Assembly: GCF_005233845.1 (NCBI RefSeq)
Contig: NZ_SZQL01000021.1
Location: forward strand, 1 to 64,000
Source of the DNA: Ilyomonas limi
Lineage (GTDB): Bacteria > Bacteroidota > Bacteroidia > Chitinophagales > Chitinophagaceae
Length of the DNA stretch: 64,000 nt
Reading direction: 5' to 3'
Under the pieces are notes generated by a model. It saw only the letters and a program-made list of their open reading frames with translations. It did no database searches and was not told the origin of the DNA. Numbering within the stretch: position 1 is the stretch's first letter; every line of letters starts with the position of its first letter. This document shows, piece after piece, positions 56,361 to 64,000 of this stretch. Both the position numbers and the translations under genes were made by a program.

Positions 56361-57260
56361 ATGGCTTATAAGAAGATAAATTTCGATGTTTTTAAACTTA
56401 GTGCTTATAACAGTGTAGATGATATAATTGGCTTTGAAACTGTACTATTAAACGTACTCTCATCTTATCGCCCAATACATAAAAATACAGGACCAATTTC
56501 TTTATCTGATGCCGTTAAGCAACATGGTAAATTCATCGTCGGTACATTGGCTCATACCCAAATGAATGATCTACCAAACTACAGGAATACTCAAACTGGC
56601 GAAACTGGACAATTGCCGCTAAATGACGAACAAGGTCTTGATTATAATACTTCCTTTTTATTTGATAAAGAATTGCAAATGCTTGCACTTGAATCCAAAA
56701 AGAATGGTGTAAGCCTTCAACTCTTTTGCAACTTCTTTCAGCATAATTACGACCTGAATAAATTAGAGACTGAAATAGTAATAGATCCAATTGAAATGCA
56801 GAAACTGCAACGAATGAGCGTTGTCAAAAAGTTTAAAGTAAAAATAGCAAAAGTTGCAAATGGTGAAATATTTAGCGATGGAGGTAAAAGGCAATCTTTC
56901 GGTCAGATTATAGATTCAGCTGACGGCACAAATACCGATACTTTAGAATATGTACTTACTGCAAGTAGGTTAAAATCAGACAGTTTAAATGTAAATAAAA
57001 TTAAGCAATTTATCCGGGAATTGCTTATATTTAGGGACACAGAAGAAGTGACAAAACTTGAGTTAACCGGGAAAGAAGATGAGGATGCTGCATCATATCC
57101 AATCAACTTTATTGGCAGTAGAGTACGGTTCCAGATTGAGGTTGAAAGAAAACGGTTTAGCGAAAGTTTTGCATTGCAAGAGAAATATTCTCTTTTAAAA
57201 GAAAGTTATAATAAAATACGTCCCAATTTATTAAAAGCCTACAAGTATAAAGCACCATAA
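56361..57260 (+). CDS. DUF6731-like protein, first of a two-gene unit
   Basis: 299 residues, soluble. The N-terminus (YKKINFDVFKL) and the central GTLAHTQMNDLPNYRNTQTG, LDYNTSFLFDKELQMLALES and VSLQLFCNFFQHN fit the general DUF6731 pattern known from phage-related and defence contexts; function is unknown. No catalytic motif was seen. Its stop shares one base with the start of the next gene (TAATG at 57258-57262), so the two are made together. Confidence 0.55.
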   Translation: MAYKKINFDVFKLSAYNSVDDIIGFETVLLNVLSSYRPIHKNTGPISLSDAVKQHGKFIVGTLAHTQMNDLPNYRNTQTGETGQLPLNDEQGLDYNTSFLFDKELQMLALESKKNGVSLQLFCNFFQHNYDLNKLETEIVIDPIEMQKLQRMSVVKKFKVKIAKVANGEIFSDGGKRQSFGQIIDSADGTNTDTLEYVLTASRLKSDSLNVNKIKQFIRELLIFRDTEEVTKLELTGKEDEDAASYPINFIGSRVRFQIEVERKRFSESFALQEKYSLLKESYNKIRPNLLKAYKYKAP

Positions 57261-57700
57261 TGCGATACTGGTTTGAAAAATATTACCCCTTTGCCATTGC
57301 TGTCATAATAACCCTCCTTATTTACAAGTTTGAAGATTATATGGCAGAACTTAAAACTTTAATACCACAGGTTGCACAAAACTCACTTACTATCTCAGGT
57401 ACCCTTTTAGGATTCCTTTTAACTATCCTCACAATTATCAATACCATCAATACGAGAAGGATGCAATTTGTAAAATCTACAGGTAACTTCGACAGACTTA
57501 GCTCTTTTTTAAATTTGGCTATCAAGGCAAATATTTTCCTAATCCTGACTTCATTTTTTATAATCTTTATCAACCCTGATAAGTTCAATAATAATATTCT
57601 TCAACTTGTAAACTTCTCATTCATTTTTATAACAGTATTTGCCATTTCCTTAACAATAAGATTTGCTGTAATATTTATTAAGCTTCTAACAGATGGGTAG
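57260..57700 (+). CDS. small multi-span membrane protein, partner of the DUF6731-like protein
   Basis: 146 residues with about four hydrophobic segments (FAIAVIITLLIYKF, LTISGTLLGFLLTILTIINT, IKANIFLILTSFFIIFI, NFSFIFITVFAISLTIRFAV). It is coupled to the preceding gene by a one-base overlap. A soluble protein paired with a small membrane protein is the layout of many sensor-effector defence pairs; the family is not recognised. Confidence 0.6.
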   Translation: MRYWFEKYYPFAIAVIITLLIYKFEDYMAELKTLIPQVAQNSLTISGTLLGFLLTILTIINTINTRRMQFVKSTGNFDRLSSFLNLAIKANIFLILTSFFIIFINPDKFNNNILQLVNFSFIFITVFAISLTIRFAVIFIKLLTDG

Positions 57701-57838
57701 CTCTACTTATAAACAATATGCGAATTGATTCTGCCGTAATTGATAAGATTAGCTGCCAAGTAAAATTTAAAATAAATTCCCCTTAAAGAGAAAGTAAAAA
57801 AATTACTTAAACTCTAATCAATTTACTAATATTGGCTT

Positions 57839-58795
57839 ATGGCTGAAAAGATACCAATTGTGGATTTAAATAATGAGCTTCTTATTCACATTGGGGGTGA
57901 AGCTACAAAAAAACACTCTATACCTTGGGATATGCTTCGTAATGTAGGTGATAAGCTGCAAGCACTTCTTATAACTTTAGCAAAATACTCTTTAGATCAA
58001 AATGAGGTTGTTAATCTGAATAATGTTACTATAGACTTCACCGGTTTTTATCAAGGTTCTGCAGTTCCATCTTGGTCGTTGAATAGACAACCAGTTCCCA
58101 CTCTTTTTGATGCTGATGATATCCTTATAAAATCTTTAAGCAAAGATTTTTCACGTCTAATGTATAATGTAGATAAGGGTAATTATCAAGCCATAGCAGA
58201 TGCCTATAATACTAATGAAGTTAAGAACGAAGTTGTTACTAAAGTATTTGATTTTACAAACGCTGCCGGCACAGCACCTATTCAAATAGTAAGAAGGAAA
58301 AAGAACAATAAAGGATTTGCAAAAATCTATAATATACGAAGGTTAAAAAAAGAAGTTTACGAGCAACTTATTGCAAAAGACAAAAACGTAAATCTCGTAG
58401 CCAATACTCCTGATCAAACTGCAGTAGGCAAAATCGTTGTAAAAACTACTAAATCGGGTAGACTATCTAAAAAGCCATCTGAAATTTATCCTGAAAAGGA
58501 AGCTGTACTGTCATTGAAATTAGAGCAAATTGTTACATTGGAAAGAAAATATTTGTTCAATGCCCCCGTATTTTTCCAATTTTATCCAGAAGGCAAAGGA
58601 ATTATAATAGAAAATGAACAGCTTGATCTGTTTGCTGCTGGTAAAAGTTTAGAAGAGGCAAAATTTGATTTATTCCAACAATTCGATTTTTCCTACCAGC
58701 GCTTTAGTCAATTGGAGGATGAAAAATTAAGTCTCAGGTTAAGGAAGGTCAAAACGTATTATAAATTGATTGTAAAAGATGTAATAAACGGATAA
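57839..58795 (+). CDS. unknown protein, possible antitoxin-like partner
   Basis: 318 residues without signal or membrane segments. The opening (IVDLNNELLIHIGGEATKKH, SIPWDMLRNVGDKLQALLIT) is unassigned. The centre is basic (IQIVRRKKNNKGFAKIYNIR). The C-terminal 60 residues (EQLDLFAAGKSLEEAKFDLF, then RLRKVKTYYKLIV) recall the AAG.SLEEA segment of HicB-like proteins, though weakly. The stop overlaps the next gene's ATG by one base (TAATG). Confidence 0.5.
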   Translation: MAEKIPIVDLNNELLIHIGGEATKKHSIPWDMLRNVGDKLQALLITLAKYSLDQNEVVNLNNVTIDFTGFYQGSAVPSWSLNRQPVPTLFDADDILIKSLSKDFSRLMYNVDKGNYQAIADAYNTNEVKNEVVTKVFDFTNAAGTAPIQIVRRKKNNKGFAKIYNIRRLKKEVYEQLIAKDKNVNLVANTPDQTAVGKIVVKTTKSGRLSKKPSEIYPEKEAVLSLKLEQIVTLERKYLFNAPVFFQFYPEGKGIIIENEQLDLFAAGKSLEEAKFDLFQQFDFSYQRFSQLEDEKLSLRLRKVKTYYKLIVKDVING

Positions 58796-59070
58796 TGGCT
58801 TCATTAAAAGCAACCAAAGTAACCAAAAGTCTATCAAAGAAGGGTTTTATCAAAGCCGAAGGTGACCACCACTACTATGAGTTTTGGCACAATGATGTTA
58901 TGATTGCAAGAACCAAAACCAGTCACAATAATCAAGACATCAATGATTACCTTATTTCTGCAATGAGTAAGCAGTGTATCATGGATAAAAACTTTTTTAT
59001 TGCGTTTGCAAATTGCACTAAAAGTAAAGATGATTATTTAGAACTTTTAAGAAGAAAAGGTGAAATCTAA
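58795..59070 (+). CDS. HicA-like small protein (putative toxin)
   Basis: 91 residues. VTKSLSKKGFIKAEGDHHYY, then EFWHNDVMIARTKTSHNN and ISAMSKQ follow the pattern of HicA-related double-stranded RNA-binding-fold proteins: a GF.....GDH core with conserved His, then T..SH. HicA toxins cleave mRNA. It is coupled by a one-base overlap to the larger protein before it, in reverse size order to the classical short-toxin-first HicAB pair. Confidence 0.6.
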   Translation: MASLKATKVTKSLSKKGFIKAEGDHHYYEFWHNDVMIARTKTSHNNQDINDYLISAMSKQCIMDKNFFIAFANCTKSKDDYLELLRRKGEI

Positions 59071-59100
59071 CGATAAAAGTATTTACTTTAAACTCTTTCA

Positions 59101-59325
59101 ATGATTCGCTTTTTACTACTTCTATATTACATGAGCTACATTTACATAATCATTGTACTACTCATAGGTTTGATATTCCTTGCAGTAGCAGGACTGGAAA
59201 TTACCCGCCAATACTTTATAACTGTTGCTACTAAGTGGTACACAATCCTGGCTTTCATATTTTTTTTGCTTCGCATTATCGCCAGTCTGTTTTTTAAACC
59301 AGAATCAACAGATAAAAAGGTTTAA
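59101..59325 (+). CDS. small two-span membrane protein
   Basis: 74 residues, or 64 if the second ATG at 59131 is used. Two membrane helices (YIYIIIVLLIGLIFLAVAGL; WYTILAFIFFLLRIIASLFF) and a short charged tail. It begins 30 bp after the HicA-like gene on the same strand. No family is recognised. Confidence 0.5.
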   Translation: MIRFLLLLYYMSYIYIIIVLLIGLIFLAVAGLEITRQYFITVATKWYTILAFIFFLLRIIASLFFKPESTDKKV

Positions 59326-59451
59326 TCTTTTAAATTTTTTTCCACATACTTAAACCCTTATCCACACTGCACTTCGCCTAAGAATTAATCAGTGTGCTAC
59401 CATTAAAACTATAGCTTAATACCACATATCTTTTGTTGGCACAAAATTTTG

Positions 59452-59476
59452 GCAAATATTTGCTAATATATTTAGC
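59452..59476 (+). promoter_or_regulatory. palindromes before the polymerase operon, possible operator
   Basis: GCAAATATTTGC (59452-59463) is a perfect palindrome, overlapped by GCTAATATATTTAGC (59462-59476), an inverted repeat of GCTAA. They end 21 bases before the ATG at 59498. The position fits an operator for a damage-responsive repressor, but no repressor gene lies in the window. Confidence 0.45.
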
Positions 59477-59497
59477 TTAGAAAACCAACTAATCACT

Positions 59498-62455
59498 ATG
59501 TACCTCAACTGTAAGACATACTACAGCCTTCGGTTTGGCACGTTCTCAACAGAAGAATTGGTAAACACAGCAGTGGATAAAGGTGTTTCAACTTTAGCAT
59601 TAACCAATATCAACGGCACATACGACGAATGGGAGTTTTATAAACTATGCTTGGAAGCAGGCATTAAGCCAATACTGGGTGCGGAATTAAGGAATAATGA
59701 TAAACTGCTTTGTATATTGCTTGCTGCCAACAATTATGGTCTTACCTGCATACATGAATTTCTATCGGAGCACATCATTCCAAATAAACCATTTCCTGAA
59801 ACGTCGGAAAAACGTCGGGTTTTTACAAATTGCTCAGATGGCTTTATCATTTATCCTTTAGGTGCAAAGCCCCTGGATGAACTATTAGTAAATGAATACA
59901 TAGGCATTCTGCCATGGGAAACCACCAAACTTATAACGCTTGATTGGAAGAACCATAAAGACAAGTTAGTAGTTCGCCAGCCTGTTACTTTTCAAAACAA
60001 AACTTATTTCAACTTACACCGGCTGCTTCGTGCCATTAGCAAGAACTGTTTGCTATCTAAATTGCCAGTAGAAGCACAAGCTTCAGACAAGGAAACCTTT
60101 GTGCCGCCAGCTACTATTTTACAGGCTTTCAAAGATTATCCATTTATCATTGTAAATACATACAAGCTAATGGAGGCTTGTAATATTTCCATAGACTTTG
60201 AAGAAGACAAAAACAAAAAATGCTTTAGTGCCACCAAAGAAGACGACAGGGTATTATTGTACAAATTAGCACACGATGGCTTTGTAAGAAGGTACGGCAG
60301 GCATAACAAAGCAGCATTGGAAAGATTTGAAAAGGAGCTTAAAATCATTAACGATTTAGGTTTTAATGCTTATTTTCTTATCAACAACGACATTGTACAG
60401 TATGCCAATGGGAGAGGCTTTTACCATGTAGGACGCGGCAGCGGTGCTAATTCCATAGTAGCCTACTGCCTCGGTATTACAGACGTTGATCCTTTAGAAT
60501 TGAACCTGTACTTTGAACGGTTCCTAAATCCTGAACGCACCAGCCCGCCCGATTTTGACATAGACTTTAGCTATGCAGACCGCGATGAAATCATGGATTA
60601 TATTTTTAAAAGGTTTGGCAGGGATCATGTTGCTATATGCGGCTCTTATTCTACCTTCAAGCACGATGCAGCCATACACGAATTAGGCAAAGTGTTCGGA
60701 TTACCGGAAGAAGAAATCAAAGCACTGCAAAGAGCTATCAACCCCGAAGATAAGATTCAAAAGCTCGTACTGCAATATGCAAATCTGCTTAAAGGCTTCC
60801 CCAACATCATGTCCATACATCCTTGCGGTATGCTCATTACGGAAGAAAGAATAAATACCTATACTACTTCTTTTCTACCGCCAAAAGGCTTTACCGGCGT
60901 GCAGATGGATATGTTTATTGCGGAGGACATAGGCATTAACAAATTTGATATTCTAAGTCAGCGTGGATTAGGACACATCAAAGAATGTTTGCAGTTAGTC
61001 AAAAAAAATAAAGGTGTTGACGTAAACATACATGACTTTGCAACCTTCCGCAATGATGAAAGAATAAAAACGCAAATCCGCGATGCAAATACCATTGGCT
61101 GCTTTTACATAGAATCGCCAGCCATGCGTCAGCTACTCAAAAAGCTTCGTTGCGATGATTACATAACTTTAGTTGCAGCCAGCAGCATTATTCGCCCTGG
61201 CGTTGCATCTTCTGGCATGATGCGGGAATATATTTACCGCTATCATAACAGAGACAAAATACAATACATACACCCTTTATTTAAAGAGCACCTATCGGAA
61301 ACTTTCGGCGTTATGGTGTTTCAGGAAGATGTAATAAAAATAGCGCACTACTTTGCCGGTCTTTCGTTGGGAGAAGCGGATATACTACGAAGGGCAATGA
61401 GTGGCAAGTATCGCAATCACAACCGCTTCCACCTGATGAAAGCGAAGTTCCTTGACAACTGTAAAGCCATTGGACACCCGGACGAGTTGGCAAATGAAGT
61501 GTGGAGGCAAATGGTATCATTTGCAGGCTATAGTTTTAATAAAGCCCATTCTGCAAGTTTTGCTGTAGAAAGTTATATGAGCTTGTATCTGAAGACCCAT
61601 TATCCAAAGGAATTTATGGTAGCAGTCATTAACAACTTTGGTGGCTTCTATTCAAGAGAACTATACTTTATTGAATTGCTAAAATGTGGCGGCGAAATTG
61701 GGGCACCATGCGTAAACTGCAGCTATGAATACACCAACATCAGCGGCAATGAAGTATATGTAGGTTTTATCCACATCAAAGGACTGCAAACTAAATTAGT
61801 AGAGACTATTATAGAAGAACGAACAAGCAATGGTCCTTACCTACACCTGCAAGACTTTATAGAGCGTACTAACATTGGGTTAGAACAATTAAATACTTTA
61901 ATCAGTGTAGGCGCATTCCGCTTTACCGGCAAGTCAAAGAAAAGATTGCTTTGGGAAGCTAATTTTTTACAAAAGAAAAATGTACCGGAGCTACACAAAG
62001 GCACGCCATTATTCGGTGATGAACCTTTAGAATTTACTTTGCCCGAACTTATAGACAATCCCTTAGATGATTTATACGACCAGTTAGAAATATTAGGCTT
62101 TACCCTTACTAATCCATTTGAGCTTGTTGCAGAAGATGCGGACAAGTACATAAGTGCAAAAGACCTGAAAGACAATGTAGGAAAAATGGTTACCTGCATA
62201 GCTTACTTCATTGCACATAAGCACGCTGTTACAAAAAACAATGATATGATGTATTTCGGCTCCTTCTTAGATAAAAATTTAGATTGGATTGATACCGTTC
62301 ACTTCCCCGATATAGCCGCTAAATATCCTATTCATAATAGCGGTTTTTATAAGATTACCGGCAAGGTAACGGAAGACTTTGGGGTTCACAGCATTGAAGT
62401 GTACACTATGTTTAAGGTAGGATATAAGAACCGTAGCTATGTAAACTTAGGTTAA
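59498..62455 (+). CDS. DnaE2-like error-prone DNA polymerase III alpha subunit
   Basis: 985 residues, shorter than replicative DnaE. The polymerase domain is intact: VGRGSGANSIVAYCLGITDV, PPDFDIDFSYADRDEIMDYI (first catalytic Asp pair), and INKFDILSQRGLGHI (third Asp). SFNKAHSASFAVESYMSLYL is the conserved palm/fingers end, followed by a helix-hairpin-helix and an OB-fold (GFYKITGKVTEDFG). The N-terminal PHP domain has lost its metal-binding residues: YYSLRFG and LALTNING stand where HSHYS and LTDHN are usual, so no proofreading is expected. It overlaps the Y-family polymerase gene by one base and probably works with it in translesion synthesis. Confidence 0.92.
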   Translation: MYLNCKTYYSLRFGTFSTEELVNTAVDKGVSTLALTNINGTYDEWEFYKLCLEAGIKPILGAELRNNDKLLCILLAANNYGLTCIHEFLSEHIIPNKPFPETSEKRRVFTNCSDGFIIYPLGAKPLDELLVNEYIGILPWETTKLITLDWKNHKDKLVVRQPVTFQNKTYFNLHRLLRAISKNCLLSKLPVEAQASDKETFVPPATILQAFKDYPFIIVNTYKLMEACNISIDFEEDKNKKCFSATKEDDRVLLYKLAHDGFVRRYGRHNKAALERFEKELKIINDLGFNAYFLINNDIVQYANGRGFYHVGRGSGANSIVAYCLGITDVDPLELNLYFERFLNPERTSPPDFDIDFSYADRDEIMDYIFKRFGRDHVAICGSYSTFKHDAAIHELGKVFGLPEEEIKALQRAINPEDKIQKLVLQYANLLKGFPNIMSIHPCGMLITEERINTYTTSFLPPKGFTGVQMDMFIAEDIGINKFDILSQRGLGHIKECLQLVKKNKGVDVNIHDFATFRNDERIKTQIRDANTIGCFYIESPAMRQLLKKLRCDDYITLVAASSIIRPGVASSGMMREYIYRYHNRDKIQYIHPLFKEHLSETFGVMVFQEDVIKIAHYFAGLSLGEADILRRAMSGKYRNHNRFHLMKAKFLDNCKAIGHPDELANEVWRQMVSFAGYSFNKAHSASFAVESYMSLYLKTHYPKEFMVAVINNFGGFYSRELYFIELLKCGGEIGAPCVNCSYEYTNISGNEVYVGFIHIKGLQTKLVETIIEERTSNGPYLHLQDFIERTNIGLEQLNTLISVGAFRFTGKSKKRLLWEANFLQKKNVPELHKGTPLFGDEPLEFTLPELIDNPLDDLYDQLEILGFTLTNPFELVAEDADKYISAKDLKDNVGKMVTCIAYFIAHKHAVTKNNDMMYFGSFLDKNLDWIDTVHFPDIAAKYPIHNSGFYKITGKVTEDFGVHSIEVYTMFKVGYKNRSYVNLG

Positions 62456-63651
62456 TGGTACTATCATCAGCAAGACATATAACGCACATGGATTTAGATA
62501 CCTTCTTTGTATCGGTGGAATGCTTACGCAATCCCAAGCTCAAAGGCAAACCGGTACTAATTGGTGGCATGAGCGATAGAGGTGTAGTAGCCTCCTGCAG
62601 CTATGAAGCAAGAAAGTTCGGTATTCACAGCGGTATGGCAATGAAAATAGCCAAGCGCCTATGCTCTCATGCCCATGTGGTTAAAAGCGACTATGAAGCT
62701 TACAGCAAGTATTCCCGTTTGGTTACAGACGTTATAAAAGACAGTGTACCCCTATATGAAAAAGCAAGTATTGACGAGTTCTATATTGATCTTACCGGCA
62801 TGGATAAATTCTTTGGTTGCCTGAAGTATAGCGATGAACTAAAGAAGAAGATTGTAAAAGAAAGTGGCTTATCTATTTCTTACGCTTTGGCTTCTAACAA
62901 GCTGGTAAGCAAAGTTGCAACGAATGAAGTGAAACCTAACGGTCAATTAGAAATTCCATTTGGCAATGAAAAAACATTTCTATCTCCACTAAGCATTATG
63001 AAAATACCAGGCATCGGAAAAGAAACAGGTTATAGGCTCTTGAAGATGGGGGTAGAAACGGTAAAGACGTTAAGTGAAATACCTGTGAATATGCTATATA
63101 ACTTATTAGGTAAATGGGGCATTGAACTGCACCGCAAAGCCAATGGTATAGATGAAACGCCAGTTATTCCTTACCGCGAGCAAAAATCCATTGGCACCGA
63201 AGAAACATTTACAACCGACACGATAGATGTAAAACTTTTACATCAGGAGTTGGTTCGCATGACAGAAAAGATTGCTTTTGAACTTCGCTCACAAGAAAAA
63301 CTAACAGGTTGTGTAGTGGTTAAAATCAGGTACAGCGACTTTCAAACAGAACAAAAGCAAATGACGATTGATTACACCGCTTTTGATGATATTTTAATTC
63401 AAAAGGTAAAAGAACTGTTTACGGGCTTATACACCAAAAGGCAGTTAATACGCTTGATAGGTGTTCGCTTTACCGACCTGATTAGCGGCACACACCAGAT
63501 TGATATGTTTAATGATTCTCAGGAAGCAATAAAACTACATCAAGCAATGGATAGCATTAAAAAGCAATTTGGTCAGCAATACCTAATGCGTGCTTCCGCC
63601 TGCATGGATAATAAAAACATTACTCACGCACCAAAACCTTATAAAACCTGA
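62455..63651 (+). CDS. dinB: Y-family DNA polymerase (DinB/Pol IV type)
   Basis: 398 residues. Catalytic motifs: ITHMDLDTFFVSVECLRNP (first Asp pair), VVASCSYEARKFGIHSGMAM, and KASIDEFYIDLTGMDKFFG (Asp-Glu). A helix-hairpin-helix (IMKIPGIGKETGYRLLKMG) and little-finger domain follow (SIGTEETFTTDT). The last residues lack an obvious clamp-binding motif, although QIDMFNDSQE in the little finger resembles one (Q-x2-x-MF). It starts within the stop of the DnaE2-like gene (TAATG). Together they resemble the DnaE2/ImuB mutasome; no ImuA is present. Confidence 0.9.
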   Translation: MVLSSARHITHMDLDTFFVSVECLRNPKLKGKPVLIGGMSDRGVVASCSYEARKFGIHSGMAMKIAKRLCSHAHVVKSDYEAYSKYSRLVTDVIKDSVPLYEKASIDEFYIDLTGMDKFFGCLKYSDELKKKIVKESGLSISYALASNKLVSKVATNEVKPNGQLEIPFGNEKTFLSPLSIMKIPGIGKETGYRLLKMGVETVKTLSEIPVNMLYNLLGKWGIELHRKANGIDETPVIPYREQKSIGTEETFTTDTIDVKLLHQELVRMTEKIAFELRSQEKLTGCVVVKIRYSDFQTEQKQMTIDYTAFDDILIQKVKELFTGLYTKRQLIRLIGVRFTDLISGTHQIDMFNDSQEAIKLHQAMDSIKKQFGQQYLMRASACMDNKNITHAPKPYKT

Positions 63652-63653
63652 GA

Positions 63654-64000
63654 TTAAACAGCTAATTCCAACGCCGGCAAATCCTCATACATAAACTCTT
63701 TGGTAGGTTCCAGTGCTTCCCTGAAACCTTTCTCAATAGAGCAAGCCTGCATTTCTTCCGATGGATATTGTGTAGCAGCTATTTCTAATATTCTTTCTTC
63801 ACTCAAATCACTAAACAACCACTCATAAGCCAGATCATCATTTAAAATAGCAGGCATTCTTTTCTTGGTATTATGTATTTGCTCCATCAGTTTATTTGCT
63901 TTTGTGGTAACAATAGCAAACGATTCCACATACTCACCTGTTTCTTTATCCGTCCACGGTTGCCATATTCCTGCCATATAGAAATAAGACTTATCTTTTA
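63654..64000 (-). CDS. SOS-response-associated peptidase-type protein (SRAP/YedK/HMCES), partial
   Basis: The gene runs off the window end. The visible C-terminal 115 residues (DKSYFYMAGIWQPWTDKETG, SFAIVTTKANKLMEQIHNTK, KRMPAIL then YEWLF) match the SRAP domain: AGIW, TT.AN, the catalytic His in IH, and RMP. SRAP proteins form a covalent bond with abasic sites in single-stranded DNA through the N-terminal Cys, which lies outside the window. It is convergent with the polymerase gene (two bases apart), consistent with a DNA-damage cassette. Confidence 0.9.
   Translation of the reverse strand, partial: KDKSYFYMAGIWQPWTDKETGEYVESFAIVTTKANKLMEQIHNTKKRMPAILNDDLAYEWLFSDLSEERILEIAATQYPSEEMQACSIEKGFREALEPTKEFMYEDLPALELAV

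Noticed and set aside
59437-59458. Sigma-54-like TGGCAC motif before the DnaE2-like gene
   Set aside because: The second half (TTTGGCA) does not match the TTGC element at the right spacing.
1-64000. tRNA, rRNA or CRISPR arrays
   Set aside because: I scanned for T-arm signatures and regular spacer arrays and saw none; only a tRNA-end-like fragment at 45110 remains, reported at low confidence.

Overview
The window looks like chromosomal DNA of a member of the Bacteroidota, most likely a Chitinophagaceae relative. The evidence is type IX secretion sorting tails, Bacteroidota-style lipoprotein signals, a promoter -7 element of the TAnnTTTG type, SusC-free scattered glycoside hydrolases, a NarL-type kinase/regulator pair with TPR sensor, and a Bacteroidota tyrosine integrase. 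No rRNA, tRNA or CRISPR array was seen. Taxonomy is inferred from protein style only.

Region 1 (1-45.2 kb) is ordinary chromosome interrupted by decay and small repeats. It holds a DUF2200 protein; two tandem-duplicated delta-60-repeat/Calx-beta/T9SS surface proteins; two divergent glycoside hydrolases with an internally deleted IS5 transposase between them; a two-component system; small membrane and secreted proteins; and a decaying ankyrin plus CxxCH/cyclase-like gene pair. On the minus strand follow SPFH/NfeD, an Ig-like lipoprotein, an M13 peptidase and a beta-propeller/phosphoesterase. A TetR regulator then precedes a complete RND efflux operon (adaptor, pump, outer-membrane channel). 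Three near-identical palindromes lie at the regulator and operon starts, and a dead duplicate of the adaptor gene sits between regulator and operon. Next come a dead REP-associated (RAYT) transposase, a YadA-head/S74/T9SS adhesin-like protein, a repeat-rich stretch, an orphan SIR2-like protein, a GH29 fucosidase and a dead IS3 copy that abuts the tail of a DUF2207-like gene.

Region 2 (about 45.1 kb to the end) reads as an integrated element. A tyrosine integrase stands at the left edge, followed by an RteC-like protein, a small HTH protein, an iteron-like stretch and an HUH replication/relaxase-like protein. The cargo begins with three overlapping genes: a gamma-class DNA methyltransferase, an SF2 DExH ATPase and a GIY-YIG nuclease. 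An Apea-like HEPN protein follows 32 bp later. Behind it are two further tightly coupled pairs (a DUF6731-like protein with a membrane protein; an unknown protein with a HicA-like protein) and a small membrane protein. The last cargo is a mutagenesis-type cassette: a DnaE2-like polymerase with a degenerate PHP site, an overlapping Y-family polymerase, and a convergent SRAP/YedK-type protein cut by the window end.

The best candidate for an undescribed system is 49297-59070: a probable modification/ATPase/nuclease immunity operon with an added HEPN ribonuclease, next to two gene pairs with the layout of small defence or toxin-antitoxin modules.
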